Shown piece after piece: positions 33,740 through 45,500 of a stretch of 64,000 bases of DNA; the first letter of the stretch is position 1; each line of letters starts with the position of its first letter. The stretch comes from Calamus simplicifolius (taxonomy: Eukaryota > Streptophyta > Magnoliopsida > Arecales > Arecaceae): the NCBI GenBank assembly GCA_900491605.1, contig UESW01003881.1, forward strand, positions 1,601,513 to 1,665,512, read 5' to 3'. The position numbers were made by a program, and so were the translations under genes. A model generated the notes under the pieces. That model was given only the letters and a program-made list of their open reading frames with translations. It did no database searches and was not told where the DNA came from.

Positions 33740-35099
33740 TCACATTCCTTTTTCTTGAATTTTTATAAAGTCATTAAGCATTCTCTCAACTAGTGAAGCA
33801 GCTGCCATGACTTTCTCTTGAAGCTCTGCGTTACTTCTGGAATAAGTGTCAGAGTCACCTCCAATGTCCTTAATTTTGTCGAATATCAATTTCAGATCAG
33901 TCTTTAGGGCATCAGAAGATGTGCTAAATAATGACTCAATCTTATTGACTTTTTCTTCCAAAGAGTAACATAGCTGCCTCATCCCCAAAAGTTGAATTCT
34001 GACATCTTCTTTAATTTTAGCTTCATGCTCTCCCAACAGAGCTTTGAGCTGCTCAATCTATCTATCAAAAAATTTAGAAGAATTTTAGACAAAGGTTGAA
34101 ACTGTGGGTGCCGCTAGGGGTGCCAAACTGCTCGGTCCAGGTGATGAGTGCCTCACAGATGGTCCAGCCTTTGAAGGATCAGGGACTGTAGTATCAGCTT
34201 CAACCGCCCTTTCTTCTCCATGTCCTTTCCTTTGCCATTGACCATTCACGTTCTTGAATCCCATACAGTGAAGTGTAGCAATGTTATAGTAATCTGTATG
34301 TCTCAATTTCTTCATTGGCTCATTTTCAAAATGTTTACACCTTGACTTTGAAAAGCTAATGTCAAAATCATTCTATAAGGCAAAGTGGATCTCTTCTTGC
34401 TACTGGCCTCAACCATATATCTAATCATCATTCCAGCTAAATTGATAGGCTATCCCATAACTACACAGTCCATAACAACTATGTCCCTTTCAGAAACATA
34501 TTCAAATCTCCAGTCTTTGGAAATAAAAGCCTACTGCAAATGTTATGTAACAGTCTTAATTCCAGAGGAAATTAATTTGCACTTATTTCCTCAAAATCTG
34601 ACATCTCTTTTCCTAATATCCTTGATAGAGCTTCTCCTCTTTCACTGTGTGAAGTAGCAATCATTCCAATTACAGGAATCTCCAACAAATTTCCTAAAAT
34701 TTCAGAAGTTAGGTGAATCCGAGTTTCCCTAATAGAGCTAACAATCCCACCATCTCCTCTACTCAAATTATGATAGAATTCCTTCACTAAACCAGGGTAG
34801 GTAGGGACGTCGAGTGAGCATACCTTTTCCCAACCCATTTCCTTTAATTGCTTCCCTAAAGTAAATCCTTCAACATCAAAAAAGTTGAAGTCGACCTTCC
34901 TTTCAGTGGTGATGGCTTTCTCAGCTAAGAGGTCACTCTGGGGTGAAGGTAGAGTGGGAATCAAGCTAGGAGTCGAGAAGAAGAAGTGGAAGATGAGCTC
35001 GGAGAGGGTTGTCTCACCGGACGCCGAGCGGTCCTCCTCCTGGTGGTAACGGTGACTCCAATGGCGGATGCACGACGCTTGGGTGCCATTAGATGTCAA
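33740..35099 (-). pseudogene. Sirevirus B ORF3 (envelope-like), broken
   Basis: The ORF lies between RNase H and the 3' LTR. Its N-terminal frame (34572-35099) reads KVDFNFFDVEGFTLGKQL, then PTYPGLVKEFYHNLS and IRETRIHLTSEILGNLLEIP, matching the block order in Sirevirus A ORF3. The frame is then lost (34320-34570). It resumes at 34085-34315 (MKKLRHTDYYNIATLHCMGF, FKNVNGQWQRKG, then a proline/serine-rich part) and at 33740-34036 (heptad-rich, QLCYSLEEKVNKIESL, a probable coiled coil). Stops separate all three. The function of this ORF in Sireviruses is not known; no signal peptide or membrane segment stands out. Confidence 0.75.
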
Positions 35100-35110
35100 G
35101 AGAGGATAGA

Positions 35111-35390
35111 TTCGAAGGATTTTAGGATTTGGGACAAGTAGAGAGGGATTTGGAGTGGATTGGAGTCGGATTGAAATAAGAAGGTGTCGACTCTACCCTA
35201 GATAAATCGAAAGGGGACCACTTAGAGTCGGCTCTCGCAAAGTGAGGTGTCGGCTCTAAATCGCTAACATAGTCAGTGCCCAAAATAGAGTTGGCTCTAC
35301 AGTAGCAGGTGTCGGCTCTAAAAACACAGACAAAGAGCACATAAAATTAGAGTCGACTCCAACATAAGTGGTGTCGGCTCCAAGACAATT
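35111..35390 (-). promoter_or_regulatory. U3-type motif cluster upstream of Sirevirus B ORF3
   Basis: Paired copies of the LTR motif occur: TAGAGTCGGCTCT then GGTGTCGGCTCTAA, GAGTTGGCTCT then GGTGTCGGCTCTAA, and GAGTCGACTCC then GGTGTCGGCTCC. Orientation and spacing are the same as in the U3 clusters at 26540-26850 and 41330-41700. It lies within 300 bp upstream of the ORF3 start. Confidence 0.6.
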
Positions 35391-35718
35391 TCAGTGAAAA
35401 ATGAGAGTTTCAAAGAATCTGAAACTTGTCAAAATGATCATCAAACTTTGGATAAATCTTCCTTAGAATGTGGTAAATCAAGAAGTTCAAATATCTGGAT
35501 AAAATTTCCTTAGAATCATAGGAGGATCTTCAAAAAATGATTGAATTCTAGATAGTCATTTCTAGGAGATTTAAAATCATTATGATGGATCACAAACTCC
35601 TAATTCTTCTCTAAGATAGCAAAATCTCTCTTCACTTAAAGGTTTTGTAATTATGTTAGCTAATTGTTCATTAGTACATACATAATCAAGACAAACATCA
35701 TTATTAGCTACATGTTCT

Positions 35719-36411
35719 CTAATGAAATGGTGTCTTATCTCTATGTGTTTTGTTCTTGAATATTGAATAGGATTTTTTTGTCAAATTTATTGCACTAGTG
35801 TTATCACATTTAATTGGAGTTTTATCAAGTGTTATACCATAATCCTCAAGTTGTCGCTTAATCAAAAAAATTTGAGCACAACAACTTCCAGCTGCAACAT
35901 ATTCAGCTTCAGCAGTTGATAATGCAACTGAATTTTGCTTTTTGCTAAACCAAGAGATTAAGTTACTGCCTAAGAATTGACATGCACCACTTATGCTTTT
36001 TCTATCCAATTTACAACCAGCAAAATCTGAATCAGAATATGTAATCAAATTTAATATTGAATCTCTAAAGTACCATAATCCTACATTTTTAGTTCCATTT
36101 AAATATCTAAGAATTCTCTTTACAGAAATTAAATGAGATTCTTTAGGTTCAGACTGATATCTAGCATATAAGCAAACAACAAACATAATATCAGGTCTAC
36201 TAGCTGTTAAATAAAGTAGAGAACCAATCATACCTCTATAATATTTTTGATCTACTTGCTTACCATCTTCATCTTTATCGAGTTTACATGAAGGACTCAG
36301 GTGTGCCAAGAGGTTTAACTGATTCCATACCAAACTTCTTAAGAATTTCTTTAGTGTACTTTGTTTGGTTGATGAAAATCCCTTCTCTTTCTTGTTTGAT
36401 TTGAAGTCCAA
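35719..36411 (-). pseudogene. pol: Sirevirus B RNase H
   Basis: The frame reads YRGMIGSLLYLTASRPDIMF, then YSDSDFAGCKLDRKSISG, ALSTAEAEYVAAGSCCAQ and IKCDNTSAINLTK. This is the RNase H domain at the end of copia pol, where it removes RNA from the RNA-DNA hybrid. The C-terminal end is out of frame near 35770. Confidence 0.9.
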
Positions 36412-37135
36412 GAAAGAAGTTAAGTTCTCCCATCATGCTCATTTCAAATTCTCCCTACATTAACTTTGCAAAATCTTGACAAAGAAGATTATTAATAGCA
36501 CCAAATACTATATCATTTACATAGATTTGTACTACCAATAAGTCTTTTTCTTTTCTTTTTAAAAACAGGGTTTTATCAACATTTTCTCTAGAAAAATCAT
36601 TTTCAATCAGAAATTTACTTAACCTATCATACCAAGCTCTAGGTGCTTGTTTTAAACCATAAATTGCTTTGTGTAATTTAAAAACATGATTTGAAAATTC
36701 ATAATCTTCAAAACCAGGTGGTTGTTCAACAAAAACTTCCTCATTTATAAAACCATTTAAAATGCACTTTTTATATCCATTTGAAATAAATTAATGTTCA
36801 TGCAACATGCAAATGCAAGTAACAACCTAATGGCCTTTAATCTAGTAACAGGTGCAAAGGTTTTATCAAAATCAATTCCTTCCTCTTGATTATATCCTTT
36901 TGCAACTAATCTAGCTTTATTTCTAATAACAATGTCATTTTCATCTAATTTATTTCTAAATACCCATGTGGATCCTATGACTGGATAATCTTTGGGTCTA
37001 TCAACTAGGGTCCATACTTTATTCCTAGTGAATTGATTTAATTCCTCTTGCATAGCTAGCATCCAATTACTATCTTTTTCGGCTTCCTCAATTGTCTTAG
37101 GTTCTATATAGATACAAATGCAAGATGATTACTGA
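36412..37135 (-). pseudogene. pol: Sirevirus B reverse transcriptase
   Basis: From 37062 down: EELNQFTRNKVWTLVDRP, STWVFRNKLDE, KARLVAKGYNQEEGIDFDKT, then FQMDIKSAF, with a frame break at 36757. Then GLKQAPRAWYDRL-type sequence follows. At 36512-36523 the catalytic box reads YVND instead of the family's YVDD, losing one metal-binding aspartate. Several stops follow. The enzyme would copy RNA into DNA in the element's particle; this copy cannot. Confidence 0.85.
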
Positions 37136-37558
37136 TATTTCTCATTGATGATCTAGTTCTTACACCTTGAGATGGATCGCCTATGATTAAGTCCTTTGGA
37201 TGACTATAAGCATATCTCCAATCTCTAGGTAGATCTACATCATTACGAGTAGTATCAATACCATCATCCTTAGGTGAGTCATCATCCTTAGCTTAAGGTT
37301 CATGATCTGAAGATACATCGACATTTAATTTTTCAAGATCTCTTTTAAGTAAATTAGTATCTTCTCATCGTCTATCTTTTCAGAACTTGACGCTAAAGAT
37401 TTATCAAACACTACATGAATTGACTCTTATACAATCAGATACTTCTTATTGAATACTCTATAAGCTTTGCTAGAAGTAGAATATCCTAAGAATATACCTT
37501 CATCTGATTTTGCATCAAACTTTCCAAGATTGTCTTTACTATTATCATGAATGAAACA

Positions 37559-38213
37559 TCAACAACCAAATACATGAAAATAACAAATGTTGGGTTTCCT
37601 ATTATGCCATAATTCATAGGGAGTTTTTTTAAGGATTGGTCTAATTAAGGCTCTATTTAGGATATAACATGCTGTGTTTATAGCTTCCGCCCAGAAATAT
37701 TTTGGGAGTTGGCTTTCACATAGCATGGTATGGGCCATGTCTTCTAGAGTTCTATTTTTTCTTTCTACAACTCCATTCTGTTGAGGTGTTCTAGGTGCGG
37801 AGAAATTATGATGAATGCCATTATTAATGCAAAATTTTTTAAATAAATAATTTTTAAATTCAGTTCCATGATCACTTCTAAGAGATACTATAGTAGTGTT
37901 TTTCTCATTTGTGACTTTCTTGAAGAATTTTAGAAATATCGAGAAAGTCTCATCTTTGTGAGCTAAAATAATACCCAAGTGAATCTAAAGTAATCATCTA
38001 CTAGCACAAGACCATATTTCTTTTCTCCTAGACTAGTAGTTCTAGTAGGTCCAAAAAGGTCGATGTGTAGTAGCTCGAGTGGCTAGAGGTGGAAACAATA
38101 TTTTTATATTTGAAAGAATTCCTAGTTTGTTTTCCAAATTGACATACATCACAAATTCTATTGTTTTCAAAATCTAATTTTGGAAGACCTTTAACTAATT
38201 TCATTCTAAGCAA
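37559..38213 (-). pseudogene. pol: Sirevirus B integrase (pre-integrase zinc region and core)
   Basis: 38028-38213 gives KGLPKLDFENNRICDVCQFG, the CxxC part of the zinc-binding pre-integrase region. 37559-37978 gives RSDHGTEFKNYLFKKFC, then NFSAPRTPQQNGVVERKNRT and AEAINTACYILNRALIRP. Two core acidic residues of the DDE catalytic triad (D in SDHG, E in VVERKN) are visible. A frame break at about 38000 separates the parts. Confidence 0.9.
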
Positions 38214-38419
38214 TTTTAAAATTAAATATGTGCTTACATGACCTAATCTACGATGCCATAGCCATCCAATCTCATTTGCCTTAGCATTATCAGCAATTAG
38301 GCAATGGTTACTAGTAGAAAAATTGTCAAATCAATTAAGTATACATTGCCATTTTTATTTTCAACAAATATAATGCTATTGTCAATGGGATTCGATACAG
38401 TGAAGATAGAAGCTTCAAA

Positions 38420-38704
38420 GGAAACTTAGAAACCTTTATCATAAAGTTGGCTAATGCTAATCAAATTATGCTTTAATCCATTTACGTATAAGACATTTTC
38501 AATAAAAGTAGATGAAGTGATTTGAATTTTACCAAAGCCCATGATGTAGCCTTTACCGTTATCTCCAAATATTACCACTCCTTTTTTAGCTTCAAAGGTG
38601 ATGAATTGCTCTTTGTCACCCATCATGTGCCTTGAGCAGCCGCTATCAAGATACCATTTTCTTTTTGATCCTTTGGCTGCAAGACACTCCTGCAAAGCAA
38701 TCAT
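38420..38704 (-). pseudogene. pol: Sirevirus B aspartic protease
   Basis: The frame reads KWYLDSGCSRHMMGDKEQF, the copia aspartic protease active site (DSG), then FGDNGKGYIMGFG and NVLYVNGLKHNLISISQL. It overlaps the end of the gag frame, out of phase. The protease would cut the gag-pol precursor. Confidence 0.85.
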
Positions 38705-40311
38705 ATCTTTTGTTTAGGTACCCAAGCCTTCTTGGTCCTTCATGCTTAGTAGCAATAAATACAATTCCTTTTGGAACCCATATTTTCTTACCTTTATGAC
38801 TTATGTTCTTATGAGACATTTTGAAATTATATTCATAAGATTTATGTCTTTTTATGCTACAATGGTAACAGGAAATATCATTTTTGATTGGTTTCTTTAT
38901 GAAAAAATTGTTAACAAATTTTTGTTTCATGTGTGGTCTATACCCTAAACCAGCTTTATCAAAATCAGCTCTTTGATTGTTTAAAAGTATGTTAAGCTTC
39001 TCTGAGCTATTAGTAAATTTATCAACAATGTTTTTATATTTTTTAATTTCTTTCTTTAAGTTTAGGTTTTCATTAGAAATTGATTCTTTTTCCTCTAGTA
39101 TATCTTCCTTTTCAGATTTTCTTTTCTCAAATTCAAAAACAAGTTCATTTTTCTTTTTAAGAAGTTCTAGATTTTCAGTTTTCAAAGTTTTATTTTTTGT
39201 TCTTAAAATCTTAAAATCATTAAACAATTCATTGAAAGCATTATATAGTTCATCAAAAGTAAAATCATCATTGGGGGTTTCAAAATTTACCTCATTTTCA
39301 TTATTTGCCATGAAACATATGTTGGCAATTTCTTGTTGATCATCTTCGGATGAAGATTCCTCGCTGTCGCTCCAAGTTACAACATACGCCTTTTTCTTCT
39401 TTTTGTATCCCTTCTTAAGTTGAGGACATTCAGATCTGATCAAGGGATCTTTCTCTTTATCCTTATCTTTTTCTTTTTCTCCTTCCATCTTAATATTAGT
39501 TTTTCTCTTGTGGAAGGGTCTCATTCTTTGCATAAACTTTCTGAATTTCAAGGAGAGCGGTCTCATCATCATCTTCATCTTCTTTGCTGCTCTTTTCATT
39601 TTCTGTAGCTTTGAGTGCAACGGTCCTCTTCTTCTTCACATCATCTTCCTGATGTTGCTTCATTGTAAGCTCATGGGTCATAATAGATCCAAGTAGCTCC
39701 TCCAAAGATAGATTGTTTAGATCTTTTGCTTCTTGGATAACTGTTACTTTAGCTTCCCATGCTCTTGGAAGAGACCTAAGGATTTTTCGCACCAATTCAG
39801 AGTTAGTATAGGTCTTACCAAGACTTTTTAATTCATTTACTATATCAGTAAATCTAGTATACATGCATATAATAGTTTCATTTTGATCAATGCTAAAAAG
39901 TTCATATTTATGCACCAAAATGTTAATCTTGGATTCCTTAACTTGGTTGGTACCCTCATGAGTAACTTCCAACCTATCCCATATTTCCTTGGCTGAGATG
40001 CAAGTGGATATTCTATTGAATTCATTTGCATCCAAAGAACAGTATAGGACATTCATGACCTTGGCATTGAGCTGAGCCATTTTCCTATCATTTTCATTCC
40101 AATCCCTTTCGGGCTTAGGAACAATGGATCCGTCTACTAAGTGTGTGGGAGTGCTAGGACCATTGATAATGACACTCCATAACTCATAATCTAAAGCTTG
40201 AATGAAAATCCTCATTCTAGCTTTCCAATATGAATAGTTTGTGCCACTAAACAAAGGTGGTCGGTTTGTGGATTGTCCTTCAGAAAAAGAAGAACCAGCT
40301 TGAGCTGCCAT
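38705..40311 (-). pseudogene. gag: Sirevirus B gag
   Basis: The frame starts at MAAQAGSSFSEGQSTNRPPL and runs through FSGTNYSYWKARMRIFIQAL and KEIWDRLEVTHEGTNQVKES to LSLEELLGSIMTHEL, the gag core of copia elements (39496-40311). A frameshift near 39560 leads to a second frame (38646-39620) with a lysine- and glutamate-rich, coiled-coil-like stretch and a zinc knuckle CYHCSIKRHKSYEY whose last cysteine is Y. The start codon lies about 60 bp inside the primer-binding site. Gag forms the virus-like particle. Confidence 0.9.
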
Positions 40312-40354
40312 TTGGATCTTTAGCTCTTGATTGTTAGATCAAGCAGAGATGAGC

Positions 40355-40372
40355 ACTAGCTCTGATACCAAT
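40355..40372 (-). promoter_or_regulatory. Sirevirus B primer-binding site
   Basis: The minus strand reads ATTGGTATCAGAGCTAG directly after the LTR end, complementary to the 3' end of initiator methionine tRNA, the usual copia primer. Confidence 0.9.
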
Positions 40373-41868
40373 TATTGGCCCAGATGGCAACCCAAGAGGG
40401 AGGGTGAATTGGGTTCTTTAAAAAATTTACAATTAAAATCAATCTCTAAAGATGAATGTGCACAAGTGAAGTGTAGAGAGTGTGATGCTATGAATGCTGA
40501 GCACAATATAAAATAGAGAGAAAGAGAGAAGAGATAAGCATGACAAACACAAAGGATTTATAGTGGTTCGGTGTTAGCTACACCTACATCCACTCCCAAG
40601 CAACTCTCGGGTACGCACTATAATCACCCTGATTACAGCAGAGTTGTTTTACAAGATCACAACCCGAATTTGTTGTTTTACAACGGGATCACAACGAACC
40701 CAGCCGATTTTCACAGGTTCACCAGCACACAACCTAACACAAGCTAATCTTAGCTTGCCCGAGGTCAACTACTTCAACTGATTCAATCCCCTGATTGAAT
40801 CAGAAAGCAAACAAATCAAGTAAATAATTACAACAATATTAGAGCTCCTCAAATGAGCAGATAAACAATATAAGTAAAAATGAGAATAGAAAAGCATGAT
40901 TAGAAGATGTTTGATGTTGAGCTTTTCTTCTTTTCCTCTTCTCTTCTGAATGATCTTTCTCAAGATTGAACTTGGGCTTTTGAAGAAATGCTGGTGAAGA
41001 GAAGGATGAAGAACTAGGGCTCTTGCTTTTCTTCTTCTAATTGATGGAAATCCTTTGGATTTGACTATTGAAGGCTTTTGGATTTCTCTTCTATCTCTTT
41101 TGAAGAGTTAGGCTTTGAATCAGAGCTTTCCCTCTTTGAAATTTCTCTATTTCCTCTTTTTTCTTCTCTTGTTTTCGATCGTTCGGAATGCCTCTTTTAT
41201 AATCTCTCTTAATCCATATTTTTAAGGCAAAGTAGCCGTTGAGAGTACTTGTGGATGAGTTTGACACGCAAAGGTAAAGAGCCGTTGGAGAGTATTTAGA
41301 GAAATATTACCGTTGGAGCTTTTTCTGATTAATCTGAAAGTCGCCTCTGACCAGGTGTCAGCTCTGAGTCGGGTTTCCCAAAATAGAAAGAAAATGTTCA
41401 TCATGGAGTCAGCTCTGGAATTCTATGGGGTCGACATATCGCGAGCTGGAGTCGGCTCTAATTTCCTTGGGGACGACTCTAATAGTGTCCCAAAAAATGC
41501 AGTCTTTGTTCTTAGGTTAGAGTCGGCTCTAATATTTTTGGTGTCGGCTCTAAAATCAGAAGCAGAAAGACAGTTCACTGTAACTCAGGTTAGAGTCGGC
41601 TCTAATTTTCTGGGTGTCGACTCTAAACTGTGCCGAATGTGCCAAACAGTTTCGATATGCTCCGAAGTCGGCTCTAATGCTTGTGGAGTCGGCTCTAAAC
41701 TCTGAACTCTGACACATACCATTAAAAATTGATTTTTAAGCCCATTTTTGCATGAATTATAAATACTTCATCTTTCTAAATTCCTGAAACACTTGTCAAT
41801 CTTATTAGTATCATAAGAAATATACTCATGGCTTTTGTTAATCATCAAAATTAATAAATGGGTCAACA
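40373..41868 (-). repeat. Sirevirus B 5' LTR (right)
   Basis: Length is 1496 bp, matching the left LTR throughout, with clear divergence (many substitutions and several indels), so the insertion is not recent. Its inner end reads TATTGGCC where the other LTR has TGTTGGCC. A U3 motif cluster is at 41330-41700 and TATAAAAG at 41194-41201 (minus strand). Confidence 0.95.
41330..41700 (-). repeat. U3 motif cluster of Sirevirus B right LTR
   Basis: It contains about nine AGTCGGCTCTAA-type copies, largely in pairs, with better preserved motifs than in the left LTR. One pair (41520-41560) is present here but reduced in the left LTR, which explains some of the length difference. Confidence 0.8.
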
Positions 41869-41873
41869 GTTAA
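41869..41873. repeat. Target site duplication GTTAA (right) of Sirevirus B
   Basis: GTTAA directly follows the right LTR end and equals 25581-25585. Confidence 0.9.
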
Positions 41874-42560
41874 TCAATTAATTAATTAGTTAAATTAATA
41901 TATTTAATTTATTTTTTTAAAAAAATTAATTTTAAAAAATTAATTTATTTTTTTATTTTTCATATTAAATTAAATTAATTAAACAAATTAATTTTAAAAA
42001 ATAATTATTTTTTTTTTTAAAATTAATTTTTTAAAATAATTTTTATTAATTTTTAATTTTAATTTTTAAAATATTAAATTAATCTAGTATTAATTAATTT
42101 TTTTATTTTTAATTAATTTTTTTAAATTTTTTTAATAATTTCTAAAATAAAATTAAAAAAATTAATTTTTAATTAATTTTAATTTACTAAGTTTAATTTT
42201 TTTTTTTATTTTTATTTTTATAGATTTTTTTAAGATGATAATTTTGTTAAAAATAATGACAAGATAAGAAATTTGAAAAAAAATGATTTGTTTGAAATTT
42301 TTTTTTTTTTTTTTTAGAAAGAGATAATTTTTGTTAAAAATATGGATAGCCATCTTTTCGTCGGATAATCTGATTAAACATAGTTATTCGATGAGTTCTT
42401 TTTAAATTATCTGTATATCTGCTATTAAATTTTTTTAAAATAATTTAAATTATTACCGTCAGATCCATTGTGATTCAAAATATGTATCAACCATGCTTAT
42501 ACGATCCATTTAAATCACTGGATGCCATTTTAAGAAATGTAGAGTTAAATATCCGCGCGT
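41874..42560. other. AT-rich stretch and gene-proximal upstream region
   Basis: A/T runs continue the sequence cut by Sirevirus B (23390-25580). From about 42440 the composition becomes normal and should include the core promoter and 5' leader of the gene at 42587. No clear TATA box stands out. This proximal part is missing from copy 1. Confidence 0.5.
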
Positions 42561-42586
42561 GAAGGCTTATCGCCAGCGACCGGGCC

Positions 42587-45500
42587 ATGGCCGCCAAGTC
42601 CCCGCCGCTCCCTCTCTACGCTCGTTGGCCGGTACCTCACCCTAATTTAAACTCCCCGAAGCTCTTGTTTTCTCCTAGCAGAAGCCTAATGATTCGGTGC
42701 GCGAGGCGGACCGGGAAGCAGAGATACCCCTCCGAGAAGAAGAAGCTCCGAAAGATGAACGAAACCCTCCTCAAGACCGACGTCAAGAACCGCGCCGACG
42801 GGTTCTGGAGGCTCTCTAAGCTCGGAGTCCCCGTCCACAAGGACCCTGGTAAGGACTTCATTGGGGTCTCCTTTCCTCTTCTTGAAGCCATTGCCAAGGT
42901 CCTCGAATTCCCGGTACTTCTCGGCCTTCTGGATTCGTTATGTATATTTCTTTTCCATAGTCTTTTCTATGATGTAAAGGAGTTTAATTGGTAGATGAGT
43001 AATCCATAGATGGATAATAATTATGGGTTCTCTGGTTTATGGTATTAGTATGTGGCTTTATTTTAAAAATTTTCGGCATAATCTTGAAATAATGTGGAAA
43101 ACGGATGTATCTGAGGATGGTTTAAATTAATACCCTTCATCTCTAACAGATCCTAGTCGAACGGAGCACACTAAAACATCTCTATTGTCTTGTATCTGAT
43201 TGACATCAGGCGCAAATTCTGGAACTTATGTTTGGATATATATTTTGACGATGTTATTGAAAACATATATTACACTATGTCACAAACCTGGCTTTATAAA
43301 CTTGCACGGATAAGTTATAATCCCCAGACTAGAAGGTCGATAGATGGTCTTGGTCCAAGGAAAAGAGGTAATTTTTTGTATTATAGGCTTTGTTTTGACA
43401 ATGGTAACTTATTTCATATGACATTTATTAATAAGAAACACATTCTATGACATGTACCTTTCAGTCTCTGATATTATCTTTAAAATGGGCACTTTCTTAT
43501 TGCATTGGCATCATCATCCCCCTTTGATGGTAGGAAAGAACACTGTTATCTTGCTGTGGTTGTTTCATATGTTTGATGCTCGTAGGACAAAAGCTTGATT
43601 ATATCAGAAGTCAATAGATTTGAAGGTCTGGATGGTTTCAAAACTATGGTCTTACTGAGTATCTAGATAGAGTTGGGAAATAATGACATGCAGTGGTTAA
43701 TTCTTTTTCGTAGTGGTTAAGTATAATGCACGAATTGAACATCAAACAGCAGCAACACTGGGATTCTCCCAGCTGAAGATTGCTTCATCTCCAATCAATT
43801 ATGCAAACCCATATAAAGATTTATAGTGCTGCTGCATGATATAATTTGTGTTTCTTGAAACCTTAGTCTCTATCTTAAATTTCTGAAATGTTTAAAAATT
43901 TTTGGGTCTTGTTGATCCTTCCATGAATTTTTTTTCTCATTGTTGGTTGCTGGCTTGGAAAAAGGTACCAATATACTATAGTTGGTATGATATGAAAAAA
44001 TAGCTTGCAAGTCATTGTCTTCTTTGCTATTCCAATTATTAGATAGGTAACGATCTCTTTTAGCACCACCCTTTGGTTCATCTGATGTTTTTTCTTTGAG
44101 AGTTGTATGAATATGTTGGTTTGTGCTTTCTGTAACAAAAGCCAAGTTGACTATTATTATGCCCTCCAATTGCTTTATCTCCAATGGTAAGTTATTCTAT
44201 GATTTTGGCCTTCTTATTTCCTAGTCTTGATAAATTCCAATAATATTTGCTTCTTTTGTCAATGACTTTTTTCCATATGATAGCTTGACCTAATGAAATC
44301 AAGCATATTTTAAAAAAAATTGATTAATGATTATGTAAATATGAAGCTCTACCTTTTACCTTTCCTTGTTCAAATATCCTTATAATTAGAATTGGTCCTA
44401 ATGGTCTAAAGTCTAATTTTCTATTGTTCATTTTGGATTGTTGGACTTTTGTTCTGAGAATTCTCTTGAATTTTTGTTAACAACAAACCTTTCCTTAATA
44501 AGTTACTGCCACATTTCAAGATTGTGATGATATCTCTTTGGATGAAGGATCTTCTCCATTTTCTTGACTTATGGTACCTTCCTATCCAAAGCAGAGGTCT
44601 CAAGTTTGGCTTGAGTGGTGGTGAATAATCATTATTTTTGAAAATAAAAGAATTTGCTGGTAGTTGATTGCACCTTTGGTCTGCCAGCTGTCAACTCATG
44701 CCTGTTTTCATTCTTCGTCCTCCCATTTTACACTATGCTTCCTTATTCTGCCATTGGGACTGCAGGTGTGACTTTCTCCTGGTTGATACTTCCCTTCTTA
44801 GCTGTCATCTATGATGGTTTAATTGTGCTTCTACATTTTTGTGTTGTTTTGTTTTCTTTTGAAGCATACAACCTTTTAATAAATGCCTATATATTTTGTG
44901 TGGATTTTCTTTCCTTTCTTAAACAATCTTTATACATTGTGATATTATGTTTCTTGAAAGATATAAAGAATTTGCTTCAAACATTGTTTGTTTTCTCCAG
45001 AATTGCCGTGCAGTCTTTTTTTACCATCTGTATTATCGGATGCCATTTAAATAAAATTTTTGCCGAAACTTTCATCATAATGTTCAAAAAGCTGTAAGCA
45101 TTATCATCTCTCCCCTTAGTAAGCTGATTCTGCTGATCCTATTACTGAATCTTCATTCTTGAAGATCTTTGACTAGTTGCTACAGCTCATTCTTAGAAAT
45201 CTATTGTACTTTTCCATCTTCTCACTTCTTTTTTAAAAAAATTCTTGGTTATAATCTTGCATTGATATTAATATATTATCATGGCCTTTAAGGTATTCTC
45301 AAATCTTTTCTCTCTGCTTCTTTGAAATGGTGCTGTCCATGATGTCAAAACAGTCCTTTTTCTAGGTTGTGATCATGTTTCAAGTAGTAATACAAGTCAA
45401 GAATGCTAAAGTTTTCCATCATGTATGAGATGTTGCATCTTGTGAGGAAGAATATGTGGGCAACATATAAACATATTTCATATCTAAAGAATCTTGGAAT

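Larger units (their letters stand above)
25586..41868 (-). mobile_element. Complete Sirevirus (Ty1/copia) element B, interrupted by a CACTA element
   Basis: Two LTRs (25586-27009 and 40373-41868) flank, in minus-strand order, the primer-binding site, gag, protease, integrase, reverse transcriptase, RNase H, envelope-like ORF3 and several polypurine tracts. GTTAA duplications lie at both outer ends. Without the CACTA insertion (27358-33420) it is about 10.2 kb, normal for Sirevirus. ORFs are broken and the reverse transcriptase catalytic motif has changed, so it is not autonomous now. It sits in AT-rich DNA upstream of the oxidoreductase gene. Confidence 0.95.

Noticed and set aside
38742..39608. 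Plus-strand serine/phenylalanine-rich frames
   Set aside because: Antisense shadows of the lysine/glutamate-rich Sirevirus gag.
43190..43450. 86-residue frame in intron 1 that is partly kept in copy 1
   Set aside because: Similarity to copy 1 does not preserve the frame and no splice edges support it.
44654..45097. 147-residue hydrophobic open frame inside intron 1, possible membrane protein
   Set aside because: T-rich DNA yields leucine/phenylalanine-rich frames by chance; no known family, no exon edges and no counterpart elsewhere.
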